DNA from: a virus
Length of the DNA stretch: 56,976 bases
Direction: 5' to 3' (one strand)
IMG/VR virus record: IMGVR_UViG_3300042556_002360
Coordinates: 1 to 56,976 of that record
Shown here: positions 35,952 through 45,318 of the stretch, in pieces
Layout of the letters: the number at the start of each line of letters is the position of its first letter
Position numbering within the stretch: position 1 is the stretch's first letter
Position numbers and translations under genes: made by a program
The notes under the pieces: model-generated
Told to the model about the DNA's origin: nothing
Seen by the model: only the letters and a program-made list of their open reading frames with translations
Database searches by the model: none

Positions 35952-36890
35952 ATGAATAATTATTACGAAATTTTAGGAGTAAGTAAAGACGCGACACAAG
36001 AAGACATTAAACGAGCATATAGAAAATTAGCCGTACAATATCATCCCGATAAGAATCCTGAAGGTGCAGAGAAGTTTAAAGAAATTGCAACCGCTTATGA
36101 AACGATTGGGGATGAAACAAAAAGACAAGAATACAACAATCGTCTAAACAACCCATTTGGTGGTAGTGGTGGTGTATCGTATGAGGATTTAATCAATCAG
36201 ATGTTTGGAAACCAAAGAGGTAATCCATTTGAAAACGGACGAAGAAGAAAATCCGCACCTGATAAAGTTGTTAGAGTTCAAATTACTCCGATTGAGTCAT
36301 ATAAAGGTTCTGAAAAATCCATCAAGTATATGAAGGATAATAAATGTGAACATTGCAGTGGGACTGGAGGGGAACAACAAAATTGTAATACCTGTGGAGG
36401 GGCGGGGTTTCAAATTAAGACATATGGGACTGGATTTATGGTTCAACAAATTAGAACTGCTTGTCCTACTTGTGCAGGTAGAGGATATACTTTAGTCCAC
36501 AGATGTTATCACTGTAATGGTAATGGTGTTAAATCCATTGCAAATGAAGTGAACATCAAACTTCCCGTTGGAGTTGATAGTGGTCAATATTTGAAATTAG
36601 TTGATTTAGGGGATTTTAAAAACGGAGAGTATGGTGATTTAGTAGTTCAGATTGAAGTGGTTCCTAACGATGGTTTTGAGAAAATGAATAATGATTTAAT
36701 TTATAATCTATTTTTGAATTTAGAAGAAGCTCAACAAGATAAATTTAACATACCACATCCTGATGGAGAATTAATAATGAGTGCATCAAAAACATTTGAT
36801 ACGTCAAAACCCCTAAGATTAAGGGGTAAAGGTTATCCAGGCGGGGATATGTATGTTAAATTAAATGTTAGGTTTGATAGACCTATTTAA
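35952..36890 (+). CDS. dnaJ: DnaJ-type co-chaperone
   Basis: 312 aa. J-domain with HPD at 31-33, Gly/Phe-type linker (NPFGGSGG), and four zinc repeats ([32 protein letters not shown]). The C-terminal substrate-binding domain ends [20 protein letters not shown]. It would drive host DnaK for folding of phage proteins or initiation complexes. Slightly shorter than bacterial DnaJ (about 375). Confidence 0.92.
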   Translation: MNNYYEILGVSKDATQEDIKRAYRKLAVQYHPDKNPEGAEKFKEIATAYETIGDETKRQEYNNRLNNPFGGSGGVSYEDLINQMFGNQRGNPFENGRRRKSAPDKVVRVQITPIESYKGSEKSIKYMKDNKCEHCSGTGGEQQNCNTCGGAGFQIKTYGTGFMVQQIRTACPTCAGRGYTLVHRCYHCNGNGVKSIANEVNIKLPVGVDSGQYLKLVDLGDFKNGEYGDLVVQIEVVPNDGFEKMNNDLIYNLFLNLEEAQQDKFNIPHPDGELIMSASKTFDTSKPLRLRGKGYPGGDMYVKLNVRFDRPI

Positions 36891-37044
36891 ACCAAGAGAT
36901 TAAATCCTTAACTAATTCAATTGTTCCGTAGATAGAAGAGAAAAGAATGTAAAATCCCAAAATTATTGTACCGATTTGAAAAGCACCTGGTCCTTTTTGT
37001 TTACATTTTTTACATCCTGCAGTTTGTTGTTCGTTGTTTTCCAT
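36883..37044 (-). CDS. Small membrane protein with CxxC
   Basis: 53 aa: an N-terminal CKKC, then a hydrophobic segment ([19 protein letters not shown], ~24-42). Unknown function. Convergent with dnaJ (8-bp overlap). Found by reading the minus strand between dnaJ and the homing module. Confidence 0.6.
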   Translation of the reverse strand: MENNEQQTAGCKKCKQKGPGAFQIGTIILGFYILFSSIYGTIELVKDLISWFK

Positions 37045-37129
37045 ATTATTATTATAGGAGATTAAAATCTTTATGTAAATATTTTTCTAAACATTTGACT
37101 TTTTAACGCACTTTTACTATACTTTCTAA

Positions 37130-37137
37130 TATTTATT
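37130..37137 (+). promoter_or_regulatory. TATTTATT element before RHH/homing module
   Basis: Near-match to TATTTATA, 4 bp before the start at 37142. The same arrangement (TATTTATTAT ahead of ATGGG) precedes the other RHH-like gene at 17201. A TTTG at 37094-37097 with a weak TATACTTT 20 bp later is also present. Confidence 0.3.
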
Positions 37138-37141
37138 ATAT

Positions 37142-37294
37142 ATGGGACGACCAAATAAAGAAGATAGATATAAAAAAGTTAAATACGGAATTAGTATTGA
37201 CCGACATCTGTTTGATAAAATGAAAAATGAGGAAATCAGTGTCTCCAAGTTTATTCAAAATTTAGTTAAAAAACATTATGAAGAAAAAAAATAA
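37142..37294 (+). CDS. Ribbon-helix-helix-like small DNA-binding protein (copy 2)
   Basis: 50 aa: MGRPNKEDRYKK, a strand (VKYGISIDRHLF), then a helix-helix end (ISVSKFIQNLVKKHYEEKK). Related to the protein at 17201. It terminates right after an A8 run. Reading past that run in another frame continues straight into the LAGLIDADG remnant. Confidence 0.6.
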   Translation: MGRPNKEDRYKKVKYGISIDRHLFDKMKNEEISVSKFIQNLVKKHYEEKK

Positions 37295-37311
37295 TCAAGG
37301 ACTTAGAGAAT

Positions 37312-37719
37312 TTGGGTGTAGTACAAAATAAAACATTTTCAGTAAAATACCCTAAAATTGATGAAAAATTGGAAAAACATTTTTTAAGGGGTTATTTTGA
37401 TGGTGATGGTTGTATAAGAACAAGTGTTGATAAAAGAGACGGTAGTCGGCGAGGCGATTTAAGAATAGTTGGGGGTTCGTTAAATATGTTAAATAAAATA
37501 AATGAAAGAATGAGCAAAATATTTGGTACCAAAATTAATAAGTTATATGGTCCTAAAGATAAAGAATTTAAATATGTTGGTTGGGCTGGAATGACAGATA
37601 TAGAAAAAATATATGAAGGGTTTTATTCTGGTAGCAATTTGTTTCTTACAAGAAAAAAAATTATATTTGATGAGGTGATTAAAATAATCAAGAATAAAAA
37701 AAAATATAGAAAAAAATAA
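37312..37719 (+). CDS. LAGLIDADG homing endonuclease remnant (N-terminally truncated)
   Basis: 135 aa from a TTG at 37312. HFLRGYFDGDGCIR (~23-36) is the second LAGLIDADG helix and the rest is one nuclease half. The open frame begins at 37282 and encodes IIKDLENLGVVQNKTF, which is normally internal to these enzymes (before the second motif). The first LAGLIDADG half is therefore missing. It is probably inactive, or expressed by frameshifting from the upstream RHH gene across the A8 run. Confidence 0.7.
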   Translation: MGVVQNKTFSVKYPKIDEKLEKHFLRGYFDGDGCIRTSVDKRDGSRRGDLRIVGGSLNMLNKINERMSKIFGTKINKLYGPKDKEFKYVGWAGMTDIEKIYEGFYSGSNLFLTRKKIIFDEVIKIIKNKKKYRKK

Positions 37720-37722
37720 ATT

Positions 37723-38565
37723 ATGGCCTTAAGTTATATTGGCGGCAAAAGCCGTATTGGAAAGTGGATTGTCCCATTCTACCCTAAAGATATGGAAACA
37801 TATGTTGAAACATTCGGGGGAATGTTTTGGTGTTTCTTTAATATGGATTTATCGAAATATCCAAATCTTAAACAAATCGTTTATAACGATTTCAACCCCC
37901 TAAACTACAATCTATTTCAATGTGTTAGACAACCATATTTGTTATTAGAGGCGATTGAGTCAATACCTTGTCAACAACGAGGCGAGGAAAACACACCATC
38001 AATATACAAAGAACAATTCAATGAATTTCAAAAAGAATTATTTGCAAGTGGGTTTACAATAAACTATCCAGACCATCAAGTTGCTGCCAAGTACGCTTAT
38101 ATTCTAACTCAAGTGTTTAGTGGTAGTAAACCTGAAACAAGTTCATTCATTGACTTGAAAGGTAAGTATAAATCAAAATATCTTACTTTTAGGGATAAAC
38201 TATCTAAACCTGAATGGGTGGAACATTTCATAAAGATAAGTAATGTTGAGAATATGGACTTTGAGGATGTTATTAAAAAATACGACTCACCAACAACCTA
38301 TATCTATTTAGACCCGCCTTATTGGAAAACTGAAAATTACTATTCTAATCACGATTTTGACCGAAATGACCACGAAAGATTAGCAAAAGTTTTACACGAA
38401 GTTAAAAGTAAGTTTAGTTTGTCTTATTATGATTTTGACTTATTACACGAGTGGTTTCCTGAAGACAAATACCGTTGGGAGAGGAAGGAATTTGCTAAAG
38501 CCGCTTCCGCAAAGAAAAATATAAAACAAAATATGGGTGAAGAGTTGTTAATCTTAAATTATTAA
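37723..38565 (+). CDS. dam: DNA adenine methyltransferase (Dam/D12 class)
   Basis: 280 aa. YIGGKSRIGKWI (~5-16) is the SAM-binding FxGGK motif in variant form; VYNDFNPLN follows. The catalytic motif is YLDPPYW (~196-202). It probably protects phage DNA against restriction or marks strands. The recognition site cannot be told from sequence. Located directly behind the homing remnant. Confidence 0.85.
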   Translation: MALSYIGGKSRIGKWIVPFYPKDMETYVETFGGMFWCFFNMDLSKYPNLKQIVYNDFNPLNYNLFQCVRQPYLLLEAIESIPCQQRGEENTPSIYKEQFNEFQKELFASGFTINYPDHQVAAKYAYILTQVFSGSKPETSSFIDLKGKYKSKYLTFRDKLSKPEWVEHFIKISNVENMDFEDVIKKYDSPTTYIYLDPPYWKTENYYSNHDFDRNDHERLAKVLHEVKSKFSLSYYDFDLLHEWFPEDKYRWERKEFAKAASAKKNIKQNMGEELLILNY

Positions 38566-38586
38566 GTTATTTTTGTACCCTCAATA

Positions 38587-38594
38587 TATTTATA
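38587..38594 (+). promoter_or_regulatory. TATTTATA motif (candidate late promoter)
   Basis: Exact 8-mer 16 bp before the LRR gene at 38611. Confidence 0.4.
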
Positions 38595-38610
38595 ATATAA
38601 AATAACGAAG

Positions 38611-39960
38611 ATGAAATTCACCTCAATATTAAAAACAGTAATTTTAGAACAATCAAGATTTGAATTGTTGTTCGACGCATTAACAAAGCCTGGTAAAAAC
38701 AAAGAAGGTAAGAAAGTGAAACCCAAGTTAACCAAAGAAGAGTTCATTCAGTTGGTTAGTGCAGACCCAACAACAAGATTAAATAATGTTGATATTGACA
38801 CTGCAAATACTGAAGAATTAGGTAAAGTTAAGGCGGGTAAATATGTTCAATGGCTAATTAAAAGTTATTTAGGGGTGGCTACTGAGAGAGAACCTGGTAC
38901 TTCAGGATATGAACAAGAACTTAGAAATGCGAAGGACTTATTTATTGAAGACATATATAAAGTAACAAACAGCCTTCAAAAATATGAGAAGTTCAAAGGA
39001 AGACTTCCTGAGGACATGAGAGATATTAATAAACTAACACCTGACACATTATATAATGCGGTTAAGGACTTTAGTTTAGAAAAAACCAAAGCATCCAAAG
39101 AAGAAAAAATAGAGGCTTCTCAAACATTCCAGCATCCTGGTGCTAAGATTGTATTCAAAGGACCAAATTGGACAGTTGCAGAGATTAGTGATACAGGTCA
39201 ATTAGGTAAAGACGCGGCTTGTTTCTATGGTGGTCATCACTTAGAGCCGTCAAAAGGTGAAACAAGATGGTGTACATCAAGCCCTGGATTAAATTATTTT
39301 GATAGATACATTAAAGATGGACCGTTGTATGTTGTGATACCTAACAACTATACTGGTAAAATGGGTGAAAAATCTGGATTACCATCGGAAAGATATCAAT
39401 TCCACTTCCCAAGTAATCAATTTATGGATGTGCATGACCATTCTGTTAGTTTGGTTGAATTGTTAAATGGTCCTATGTCAGAATTAAAAAATTACTTCAA
39501 ACCTGAATTTGCTAAAGGATTAACGGTTGGAGGTGAAAAATTAATCATTGATGATTTCAAAAATGGCGCTATAGGTAAATTTATTGCTTTGTATGGGGTG
39601 GAAGATTTAATAGATAATTTACCTGCGACTCTAAAACAATTCCAAATTATGAATAGAAATCAAAGTGGACTATTAATTAATATCCCTGACTCTATCGGTA
39701 GATTTAAAGATTTAGAGACTATATTACTTGAAAATTGTATTAATAGTTTACCTCAATCAATTTGTGAATGTACCAAATTGAGATTCATTTCTTTAACAAA
39801 TAATTCAGACCTCAGAAATATTCCCGAATGTATTGGTGATTTACCAAATCTTTTATTCTTGAATATGAAAGGATGTCCAAATGTTAAGGTACCTGAATCT
39901 ATTGTTACAAAAGGTGGTTCTGATTTGGGAGGAGGAATGTGGGATTTAACTAATGACTAA
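38611..39960 (+). CDS. Leucine-rich-repeat protein with TRWC domain and tag-like N-terminus
   Basis: 449 aa. It starts MKFTSILKTVILEQSRFE, a leader ending ILE. Residues ~190-300 hold a domain with CFYGG...GETRWCTSSPGLNYF, paralogous to the GTKWCSA region of the protein at 47228. Residues ~330-440 are leucine-rich repeats (SLPQSICECTKLRFISLTNN, NIPECIGDLPNLLFLNMKG). LRRs bind proteins, so after injection or assembly it might bind a host factor (inference). Uncommon in phages. Confidence 0.65.
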   Translation: MKFTSILKTVILEQSRFELLFDALTKPGKNKEGKKVKPKLTKEEFIQLVSADPTTRLNNVDIDTANTEELGKVKAGKYVQWLIKSYLGVATEREPGTSGYEQELRNAKDLFIEDIYKVTNSLQKYEKFKGRLPEDMRDINKLTPDTLYNAVKDFSLEKTKASKEEKIEASQTFQHPGAKIVFKGPNWTVAEISDTGQLGKDAACFYGGHHLEPSKGETRWCTSSPGLNYFDRYIKDGPLYVVIPNNYTGKMGEKSGLPSERYQFHFPSNQFMDVHDHSVSLVELLNGPMSELKNYFKPEFAKGLTVGGEKLIIDDFKNGAIGKFIALYGVEDLIDNLPATLKQFQIMNRNQSGLLINIPDSIGRFKDLETILLENCINSLPQSICECTKLRFISLTNNSDLRNIPECIGDLPNLLFLNMKGCPNVKVPESIVTKGGSDLGGGMWDLTND

Positions 39961-39977
39961 TTTTTAATTATTTTATT

Positions 39978-40271
39978 ATGAACGTTGATGTTGAAATATA
40001 CATGAATAATATGGTGAAATTTTTCAAATCTAATCCTAATGATTTGATTAATTTAATACCGAAAGATAAAGAAGAGGAGTTTTATAAAAAAATTAGGGAG
40101 GCAGCAACTGAAAACATTAATAAAGGTGAGGATGCTCCATTAACACAAAAACAAATAATTGATATTTGTGTAATTCTAAACGGAAAAACCCCAAAAAGTA
40201 AAATAGTTGAGGAGGAAAAATTGGAGAGTTATATGAGAATGACTAATTTTGGTATAATTTTTTTAAATTAA
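39978..40271 (+). CDS. Conserved small hypothetical protein
   Basis: 97 aa, helical, with SNPNDLINLIPKDKEEEFYK and LTQKQIIDICVILNG. I recall similar small proteins in phages and Bacteroidota but no function. Followed by a strong terminator. Confidence 0.6.
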   Translation: MNVDVEIYMNNMVKFFKSNPNDLINLIPKDKEEEFYKKIREAATENINKGEDAPLTQKQIIDICVILNGKTPKSKIVEEEKLESYMRMTNFGIIFLN

Positions 40272-40276
40272 TAGAG

Positions 40277-40306
40277 ATGGGAAACAATAGTTTCCCATTT
40301 TTTTAT
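40277..40306 (+). terminator. Intrinsic terminator
   Basis: 9-bp perfect stem ATGGGAAAC / GTTTCCCAT, AATA loop, then a T-rich tract. Confidence 0.85.
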
Positions 40307-40318
40307 TATATTTGAAAC

Positions 40319-41989
40319 GTGAAAGAGGTATTGTATAAAAATGAACATACTTGGTACGAAAGTATTAAATATAAAGATTGCAGTCCCATAGATTATTGTA
40401 CAAAAAGCATTAACCGAGATGTTGAGGATTTCGGGCTTATCGTGGATAAATTAACTCCAACCAAAAAATATCCATTATACTTATATGATAAAACAGAACG
40501 AACCAAAGAGGATTTTTCTGAAAACTTCTTTAATCCATTATATTCGTTAACGAGACAGTATTATTTGGTTGTTGTTGAAAAATATGATGACAAAGTTTCA
40601 ATTAAAACATTCAGAACAACCCAACACCGTAAAGTCGGGGTTAAATGGTATAAGACCTCTAAGAGAATGGATTATATAACAGTCAACACCAAAACAGGTG
40701 ATGTATACGTTGGGACTTTAACCAATTATCACTTAAAGAAAAAATGTAAAAAAACTGTTAGAAGGAATTACTTTATTAATAATCCGTTAAGTGGTATGTT
40801 GGCTTTGATTAAACATAATCTTAGTAGTGATAAAATTGGAATTGAAGCGTTAGAGGTGGCTTCAATTTTTATGAATGAAATTGACCAATTAATTAATTCT
40901 GATATGTCTTTAACTTATGGTGAAAAATTATTTAAATACTACCTCACTAAAAGAGGCGTAAAATTCCCTAATAATTTTTCAGTCTTTACTAATGAGTGGT
41001 TTGGTCCTGACATAAGGAAATGTCTTAAGAAGAAAGATAATAGAATGGTTGACGCAATAATGATGCATTACGACATTTCGGGTAAACAAGTTAAAAAGGC
41101 GTTACATAACTGTAAGAATTTCAATGTTGAACTATATAAAGCAGCACAAAAGATATTTGGTGATGATTGGATAACTCAGGAACCTGGTTTAATATTAGGT
41201 TGTTTTAATTTTGAATTGGGCACACCAGGACTACACCAAGAATTTTTAAATTATGTTTCAAATGAAGAATTAAAGAGAGTTTTTAAAGTTTTCAAAAAAG
41301 TGGTGTTAGATAAAATTTTGAATTTATATACATTCTATGACCACATCAGGATGTATACCGAATTAAAAATACTTGGTGAAACTAATTTAAAATGGATGTC
41401 CTCAAATGATGATGGACATAATTTTAGACAAGAACATTTGGATTGGACTGAGATGTTAGCACAATATCGTAATGGTGTTTATGAACGCACATATCCCGAC
41501 TATAGTTACAATTTAATAGAGAATCCAATACAATCGGGTAATGATACTTATTATCCCCTCCTATTGAAAAATAGTAATGAATATAATGAAGAAAGTAGCA
41601 CGCAATCTAATTGTGTTAAAGGTTATATTGACAGATGCGCTTCAATTATAGTATCTCTCCGTAAAGATGATAAATTGTCAGGAGAAAGAGCAACAATTGA
41701 ATACACAATAAGTAAACCATCAGATGAGATTATAATTAAAAGAGTTCAAAGTTTGGGGAGATTTAACAACAAATTATCCGAAGAATGGAATGATGTTCTA
41801 TTTAAATTGGACGAAGTAATGTTATCTTATGTTAAAGATGAAAAATTTGAAACGGTGAAGTTGGATAAAGTGTGTAAAAATGGACAAAATTTTCATTCTA
41901 ATTCTAAATGGGGTGACCGAGGACATCTTATTTGGGAAAATAATGAAGTAACTAAAAACATAGGTAGACAATTAATAGATTTATTTTAA
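40319..41989 (+). CDS. PcfJ-like protein
   Basis: 556 aa from a GTG. The C-terminal region has TQSNCVKGYIDRCASIIVSLR, then ATIEYTI and VQSLGRFNNKL, the order seen in PcfJ-like proteins of plasmids and phages. Biochemical role unknown. A -7-like TATATTTG (40307-40314) ends 5 bp before the GTG, so the message could be leaderless. Two related-looking WC motifs occur in the proteins at 38611 and 47228. Confidence 0.6.
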   Translation: MKEVLYKNEHTWYESIKYKDCSPIDYCTKSINRDVEDFGLIVDKLTPTKKYPLYLYDKTERTKEDFSENFFNPLYSLTRQYYLVVVEKYDDKVSIKTFRTTQHRKVGVKWYKTSKRMDYITVNTKTGDVYVGTLTNYHLKKKCKKTVRRNYFINNPLSGMLALIKHNLSSDKIGIEALEVASIFMNEIDQLINSDMSLTYGEKLFKYYLTKRGVKFPNNFSVFTNEWFGPDIRKCLKKKDNRMVDAIMMHYDISGKQVKKALHNCKNFNVELYKAAQKIFGDDWITQEPGLILGCFNFELGTPGLHQEFLNYVSNEELKRVFKVFKKVVLDKILNLYTFYDHIRMYTELKILGETNLKWMSSNDDGHNFRQEHLDWTEMLAQYRNGVYERTYPDYSYNLIENPIQSGNDTYYPLLLKNSNEYNEESSTQSNCVKGYIDRCASIIVSLRKDDKLSGERATIEYTISKPSDEIIIKRVQSLGRFNNKLSEEWNDVLFKLDEVMLSYVKDEKFETVKLDKVCKNGQNFHSNSKWGDRGHLIWENNEVTKNIGRQLIDLF

Positions 41990-41996
41990 AAAGTTT

Positions 41997-42320
41997 ATGG
42001 AAACTCCTTATTACATTGAAAACTATGAACAAAAGGAAGGAATCCTGTCAAGGAGTAAAGTTGTTATGCCAAAAGATTTTGACAACTACCTTAAAGACAA
42101 AAAGATGGAACTTGTCTATAGTGAATCCAGTACCGATTTTGACACAGGTAAAACAACTTTTAGTTCAAAAATTTATAAAACCAAACAAGAGTTTTATTTA
42201 TATTTATTATTTTGTGATACTAAAACAGATATAACTATTTATTATAAACAAAAACAACAAGATGAGTTAACCATCTTTATGGGACAACTAATTAAACAAT
42301 TTAAATTATCTAAAAAATAG
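41997..42320 (+). CDS. Hypothetical protein
   Basis: 107 aa, beta-rich N-terminal half and helical end; no motif recognised. Follows the PcfJ-like gene by 7 bp, likely co-transcribed. Confidence 0.55.
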   Translation: METPYYIENYEQKEGILSRSKVVMPKDFDNYLKDKKMELVYSESSTDFDTGKTTFSSKIYKTKQEFYLYLLFCDTKTDITIYYKQKQQDELTIFMGQLIKQFKLSKK

Positions 42321-42341
42321 GAATATTACGCTACTTGGTGA

Positions 42342-42349
42342 TATTTATT
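42342..42349 (+). promoter_or_regulatory. TATTTATT element before GIY-YIG gene
   Basis: Near-match to the recurring upstream motif, 11 bp before the ATG at 42361. Confidence 0.3.
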
Positions 42350-42360
42350 ATAAAACACCT

Positions 42361-43026
42361 ATGAGCATAAAAAAAGGTAAGATTTATAAAATAACTAATA
42401 AAGAAAATGGTTTAATTTATATTGGATGTACAATTAATTCATTGGAGAAGAGGTTTTATGAACATTTATATAGGTGTTTTAAAACTGATTATAAATCCAA
42501 ACTATATAACTCTATTAAAAAATATGGTGTAGATAATTTCATAATAGAGTTAATTGAAGAATGTGATTTAAACGTAATTTATGAAACTGAAAAAAAATAC
42601 ATAAAAGAATTAGATAGTTATCATAATGGATTAAATTCTACATTTGGGGGTGAAGGATGTTTAGGGTATGTTCATTCTTCGGAAATGAAGATTAAAATAT
42701 CTGAAGCAATTAAAAATGGTAACTCTCATAAAGGTAAAACGTATGAAGAGTTATATACTGATAATGCGGAATATGAAAAAGAAAAACGAAGACTATCGGT
42801 TAAAAAAAGTTGGAACGAGATTAGTGATGATAAAAAAAATAAAAGAGTTATTAATATGCGAAATGCCGTTCGTAAAAACTCAAAATATAGTGAAGATTTA
42901 ATTAAAGAAATTAAAGAAAAATTAAAAAGTGGAATAAAAATTAAAGAACTTTCAAAAGATTACCCACAGATGAGTTATAACTATTTATATTCAATAAGGA
43001 ATGGAGATAGATGGGGTGATTTATAA
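42361..43026 (+). CDS. GIY-YIG homing endonuclease
   Basis: 221 aa. KIYKITNKENGLIYIGCT holds the YKI...YIG pair, with R31 and E35 positions in SLEKRFYEHLYR and the catalytic Glu in NFIIELIEECD. The C-terminus has NUMOD-type DNA-binding segments (SVKKSWNEI) and an HTH-like end. Free-standing selfish element. It sits in front of the thioredoxin gene. Confidence 0.85.
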   Translation: MSIKKGKIYKITNKENGLIYIGCTINSLEKRFYEHLYRCFKTDYKSKLYNSIKKYGVDNFIIELIEECDLNVIYETEKKYIKELDSYHNGLNSTFGGEGCLGYVHSSEMKIKISEAIKNGNSHKGKTYEELYTDNAEYEKEKRRLSVKKSWNEISDDKKNKRVINMRNAVRKNSKYSEDLIKEIKEKLKSGIKIKELSKDYPQMSYNYLYSIRNGDRWGDL

Positions 43027-43043
43027 AATAAAATAAAAAAAAT

Positions 43044-43367
43044 ATGGAAATTACAACAAAAGAATTAAAAGAAAAAATTAAAAATGGTAATAAAGTTATT
43101 ATTGATTTCTATGGTACATTTTGCGGACCTTGTAAGGTTATGAAACCTATGTTTGAAGAAGCAAGTCAAATAACTATAGAAAATGAGTTACCTGTGGAGT
43201 TATTTACGTTTAACATAGATAATGACAGAGAATATATTACCGAAATAGGGTTAAGAAGTGTTCCAACAATTAAAGGATTTTCCAATGGAAAAGAGATTTT
43301 TTCAGAAGTCGGACTTAAACAAACAAACACCATTTTAGACATGGTTAATAATTTAAACGAAATATGA
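43044..43367 (+). CDS. Thioredoxin
   Basis: 107 aa. Active site FCGPCKVM (normally WCGPC; here Phe replaces Trp), cis-Pro loop SVPTIKGF. It could supply electrons to a phage ribonucleotide reductase outside the window. Overlaps the glutaredoxin gene by 4 bp. Confidence 0.88.
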   Translation: MEITTKELKEKIKNGNKVIIDFYGTFCGPCKVMKPMFEEASQITIENELPVELFTFNIDNDREYITEIGLRSVPTIKGFSNGKEIFSEVGLKQTNTILDMVNNLNEI

Positions 43368-43663
43368 AAGACTTAAACGTGGTTGTTTACACTATGAAAG
43401 GTTGTCCTTTCTGTACCGATTTTAAAGAGATGTTAGTTAACGAAGGTATTGAATTCTTTGATAGAGATATTGATGAATATAAAAGTGAATATGATTTGTT
43501 TGTTGAAATTACAGACAATGATATGATACCAGCATTATTAATTATTGAAGGTGATGGTGAAAACCACGAATCATTTTTATATGCACCTGAAAGAAATTAT
43601 AATGAGTTGACAGAGGCTCTTGATATCATTCAGAAACACAGAAAAAATGTTGGTGTGATTTAA
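43364..43663 (+). CDS. Glutaredoxin
   Basis: 99 aa. CPFC active site in VVYTMKGCPFCTDFKEML, then a degenerate cis-Pro loop (DMIPALLI). Paired with the upstream thioredoxin; probable nucleotide-reduction cofactor. Confidence 0.85.
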   Translation: MKDLNVVVYTMKGCPFCTDFKEMLVNEGIEFFDRDIDEYKSEYDLFVEITDNDMIPALLIIEGDGENHESFLYAPERNYNELTEALDIIQKHRKNVGVI

Positions 43664-44415
43664 AAAATCACAAAATCATTGATTTTCCTTTTAAGGAAAT
43701 CATAATCCTCAAGTGGGTTGGTTATTTCTACAGACCAATCCACTTTTTTTATTTCCGTTTCTAACCAACTCATATCAAAGTCAAAGACATCCAAAATCGC
43801 CGAGGTCAATACCTTTTCGGTTTGTAAGTTCTTTTTAACGGAAAAAATCTGCTCACCTGATGCATCTTTTTCGGTTGACAATTCAAACACCAAGGTGGTT
43901 AGGGGATATGTTGTCGGAATGTTATAGAAAATATGTTTACCATAATAATATAATAATCTTCCTTGATTCAAGGAGTACCCGTGAGGGAACTCCGAGTATA
44001 AAAATAAGGTACTATCTTCGGTTATTGGTTTTACGTGAAAATCATAATCATATGATTTTGTGTTATCCTCCTCAAATGAAATGATTTGATTATTCAAATA
44101 GGAACAATTCTGACTTTTATGGTAAGGGAAGGTCAATGTATTGGTCGGGAACAGTTTTGAATCGTATTCAATTAAATCAATCGTATGTGTTATTTTGGTC
44201 TCACCAATTAACTCTTCAAATTTACTTGTGAATTCATCTCTAAGTTCTCCAATGTTTAAGGGTTCATTATATGTTGTTTTCCCTTTAATGACGTAGAAAT
44301 TAAAACAATCAACAACTTGAATTATGGTTTCTTCTTCTTTAGGTAATTTATTTAAAATGAAGTCGGCAAATAAATTTACAAGTGCCAATCTACTAACAGG
44401 TGATTTTAATATCAT
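43660..44415 (-). CDS. Hypothetical protein
   Basis: 251 aa, alpha/beta, many Tyr/Phe; no motif recognised. Convergent with glutaredoxin (4-bp overlap); the 7-bp stem GTGATTT/AAATCAC at 43655-43671 lies at the junction. Confidence 0.6.
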   Translation of the reverse strand: MILKSPVSRLALVNLFADFILNKLPKEEETIIQVVDCFNFYVIKGKTTYNEPLNIGELRDEFTSKFEELIGETKITHTIDLIEYDSKLFPTNTLTFPYHKSQNCSYLNNQIISFEEDNTKSYDYDFHVKPITEDSTLFLYSEFPHGYSLNQGRLLYYYGKHIFYNIPTTYPLTTLVFELSTEKDASGEQIFSVKKNLQTEKVLTSAILDVFDFDMSWLETEIKKVDWSVEITNPLEDYDFLKRKINDFVIF

Positions 44416-44458
44416 TGTGTGGTTCTTAATACTTTAGTTTGACCAATTATAATAAAAA

Positions 44459-44481
44459 AAAGGGGTTAATTAAACCCCTTT
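44459..44481 (-). terminator. Terminator of the minus-strand peptidase gene
   Basis: AAAGGGGTT / AACCCCTTT stem; on the minus strand it is followed by a run of Ts (As at 44453-44461). The gene stop codon lies in the loop region. Confidence 0.75.
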
Positions 44482-45312
44482 ATTTATAATATTTCTAATT
44501 TCTTCTGTCGTGTCGTATAACATTTTAAGGAATCTTGGCCACATCTCTGGGTTGTATTTCTTAATGGTATTAATGTAAGTTAAAAAATATGGTTCCGATT
44601 TTTTATTGAATTCACTTGTTTCGGGATAGTTGGTTGGAATATCTGCAAGTAATTTAGAAATCCTATCATCATTTAAGTTTTCGTCATTTAATCTCTTAAA
44701 CACATCTAAAGATAATCTAGATAATGGTTCATGCTTTGCAAAATGATTTAAAATATTATTCAGAGAAGACAATAGAAGTTGTCTATTTTCAAAACTTGTA
44801 ATTCTATTATTTCTCCTTTTATATTCATTGACCAATGATTGTAAGAACTCATTTGTTACTGCTCTAAACTCAATCGGATGACCCCAATAACTCTCTTCAA
44901 CCTCAGGGTCAAAATCTTCAAAGTATTTCTCATTAAACTTGGTTGTGAATTGAGGGTCAGTTGCGTGCATCAATTCGTGATACAAAGTTAGGAACAAATT
45001 CTTTTTGGAACCAAATAACTTAGGGTTAAGTTGCATTACAAATTTCTGAGGATTTCTTGTTGACCTTGGTTTTAAATCCATTTGACCGTAGTTCTTATAT
45101 TTTGGATTTAAAAACACCTTAACTTTTCCATCACTACCATCTGCTGTTTTGAATTCCATTTGGTCTACCTCAACCTTTTTCGGAAAATTTTTACTACGTA
45201 ATGCCCATAATCTATTTGTTAACTCCTGTAGTCTGGTGTAATCTTCAGGAGATAGTTTATATCTTTTTTGTTCGGATATAACGTTAGATAATATGTTCAA
45301 AAATTTAATCAT
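44470..45312 (-). CDS. Zinc metallopeptidase-like protein with tag-like N-terminus
   Basis: 280 aa. It begins MIKFLNILSNVISEQKRY, a leader ending ISE. FLTLYHELMHATDP contains HExxH (H112, E113, H116). A possible third ligand Glu lies in HPIEFRAVTNEF (~144-155). Probable zinc protease; if the leader is a capsid-targeting tag it would be an injected protease (inference). Downstream partner of the gene at 45319, 6-bp gap. Confidence 0.65.
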   Translation of the reverse strand: MIKFLNILSNVISEQKRYKLSPEDYTRLQELTNRLWALRSKNFPKKVEVDQMEFKTADGSDGKVKVFLNPKYKNYGQMDLKPRSTRNPQKFVMQLNPKLFGSKKNLFLTLYHELMHATDPQFTTKFNEKYFEDFDPEVEESYWGHPIEFRAVTNEFLQSLVNEYKRRNNRITSFENRQLLLSSLNNILNHFAKHEPLSRLSLDVFKRLNDENLNDDRISKLLADIPTNYPETSEFNKKSEPYFLTYINTIKKYNPEMWPRFLKMLYDTTEEIRNIINKGV

Positions 45313-45318
45313 ATAGAA

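Noticed and set aside
43655-43671. Bidirectional terminator between glutaredoxin and the minus-strand gene
   Set aside because: The stem is only 7 bp, A/T-rich with a 3-nt loop and no T-run beyond the stem, so not called.
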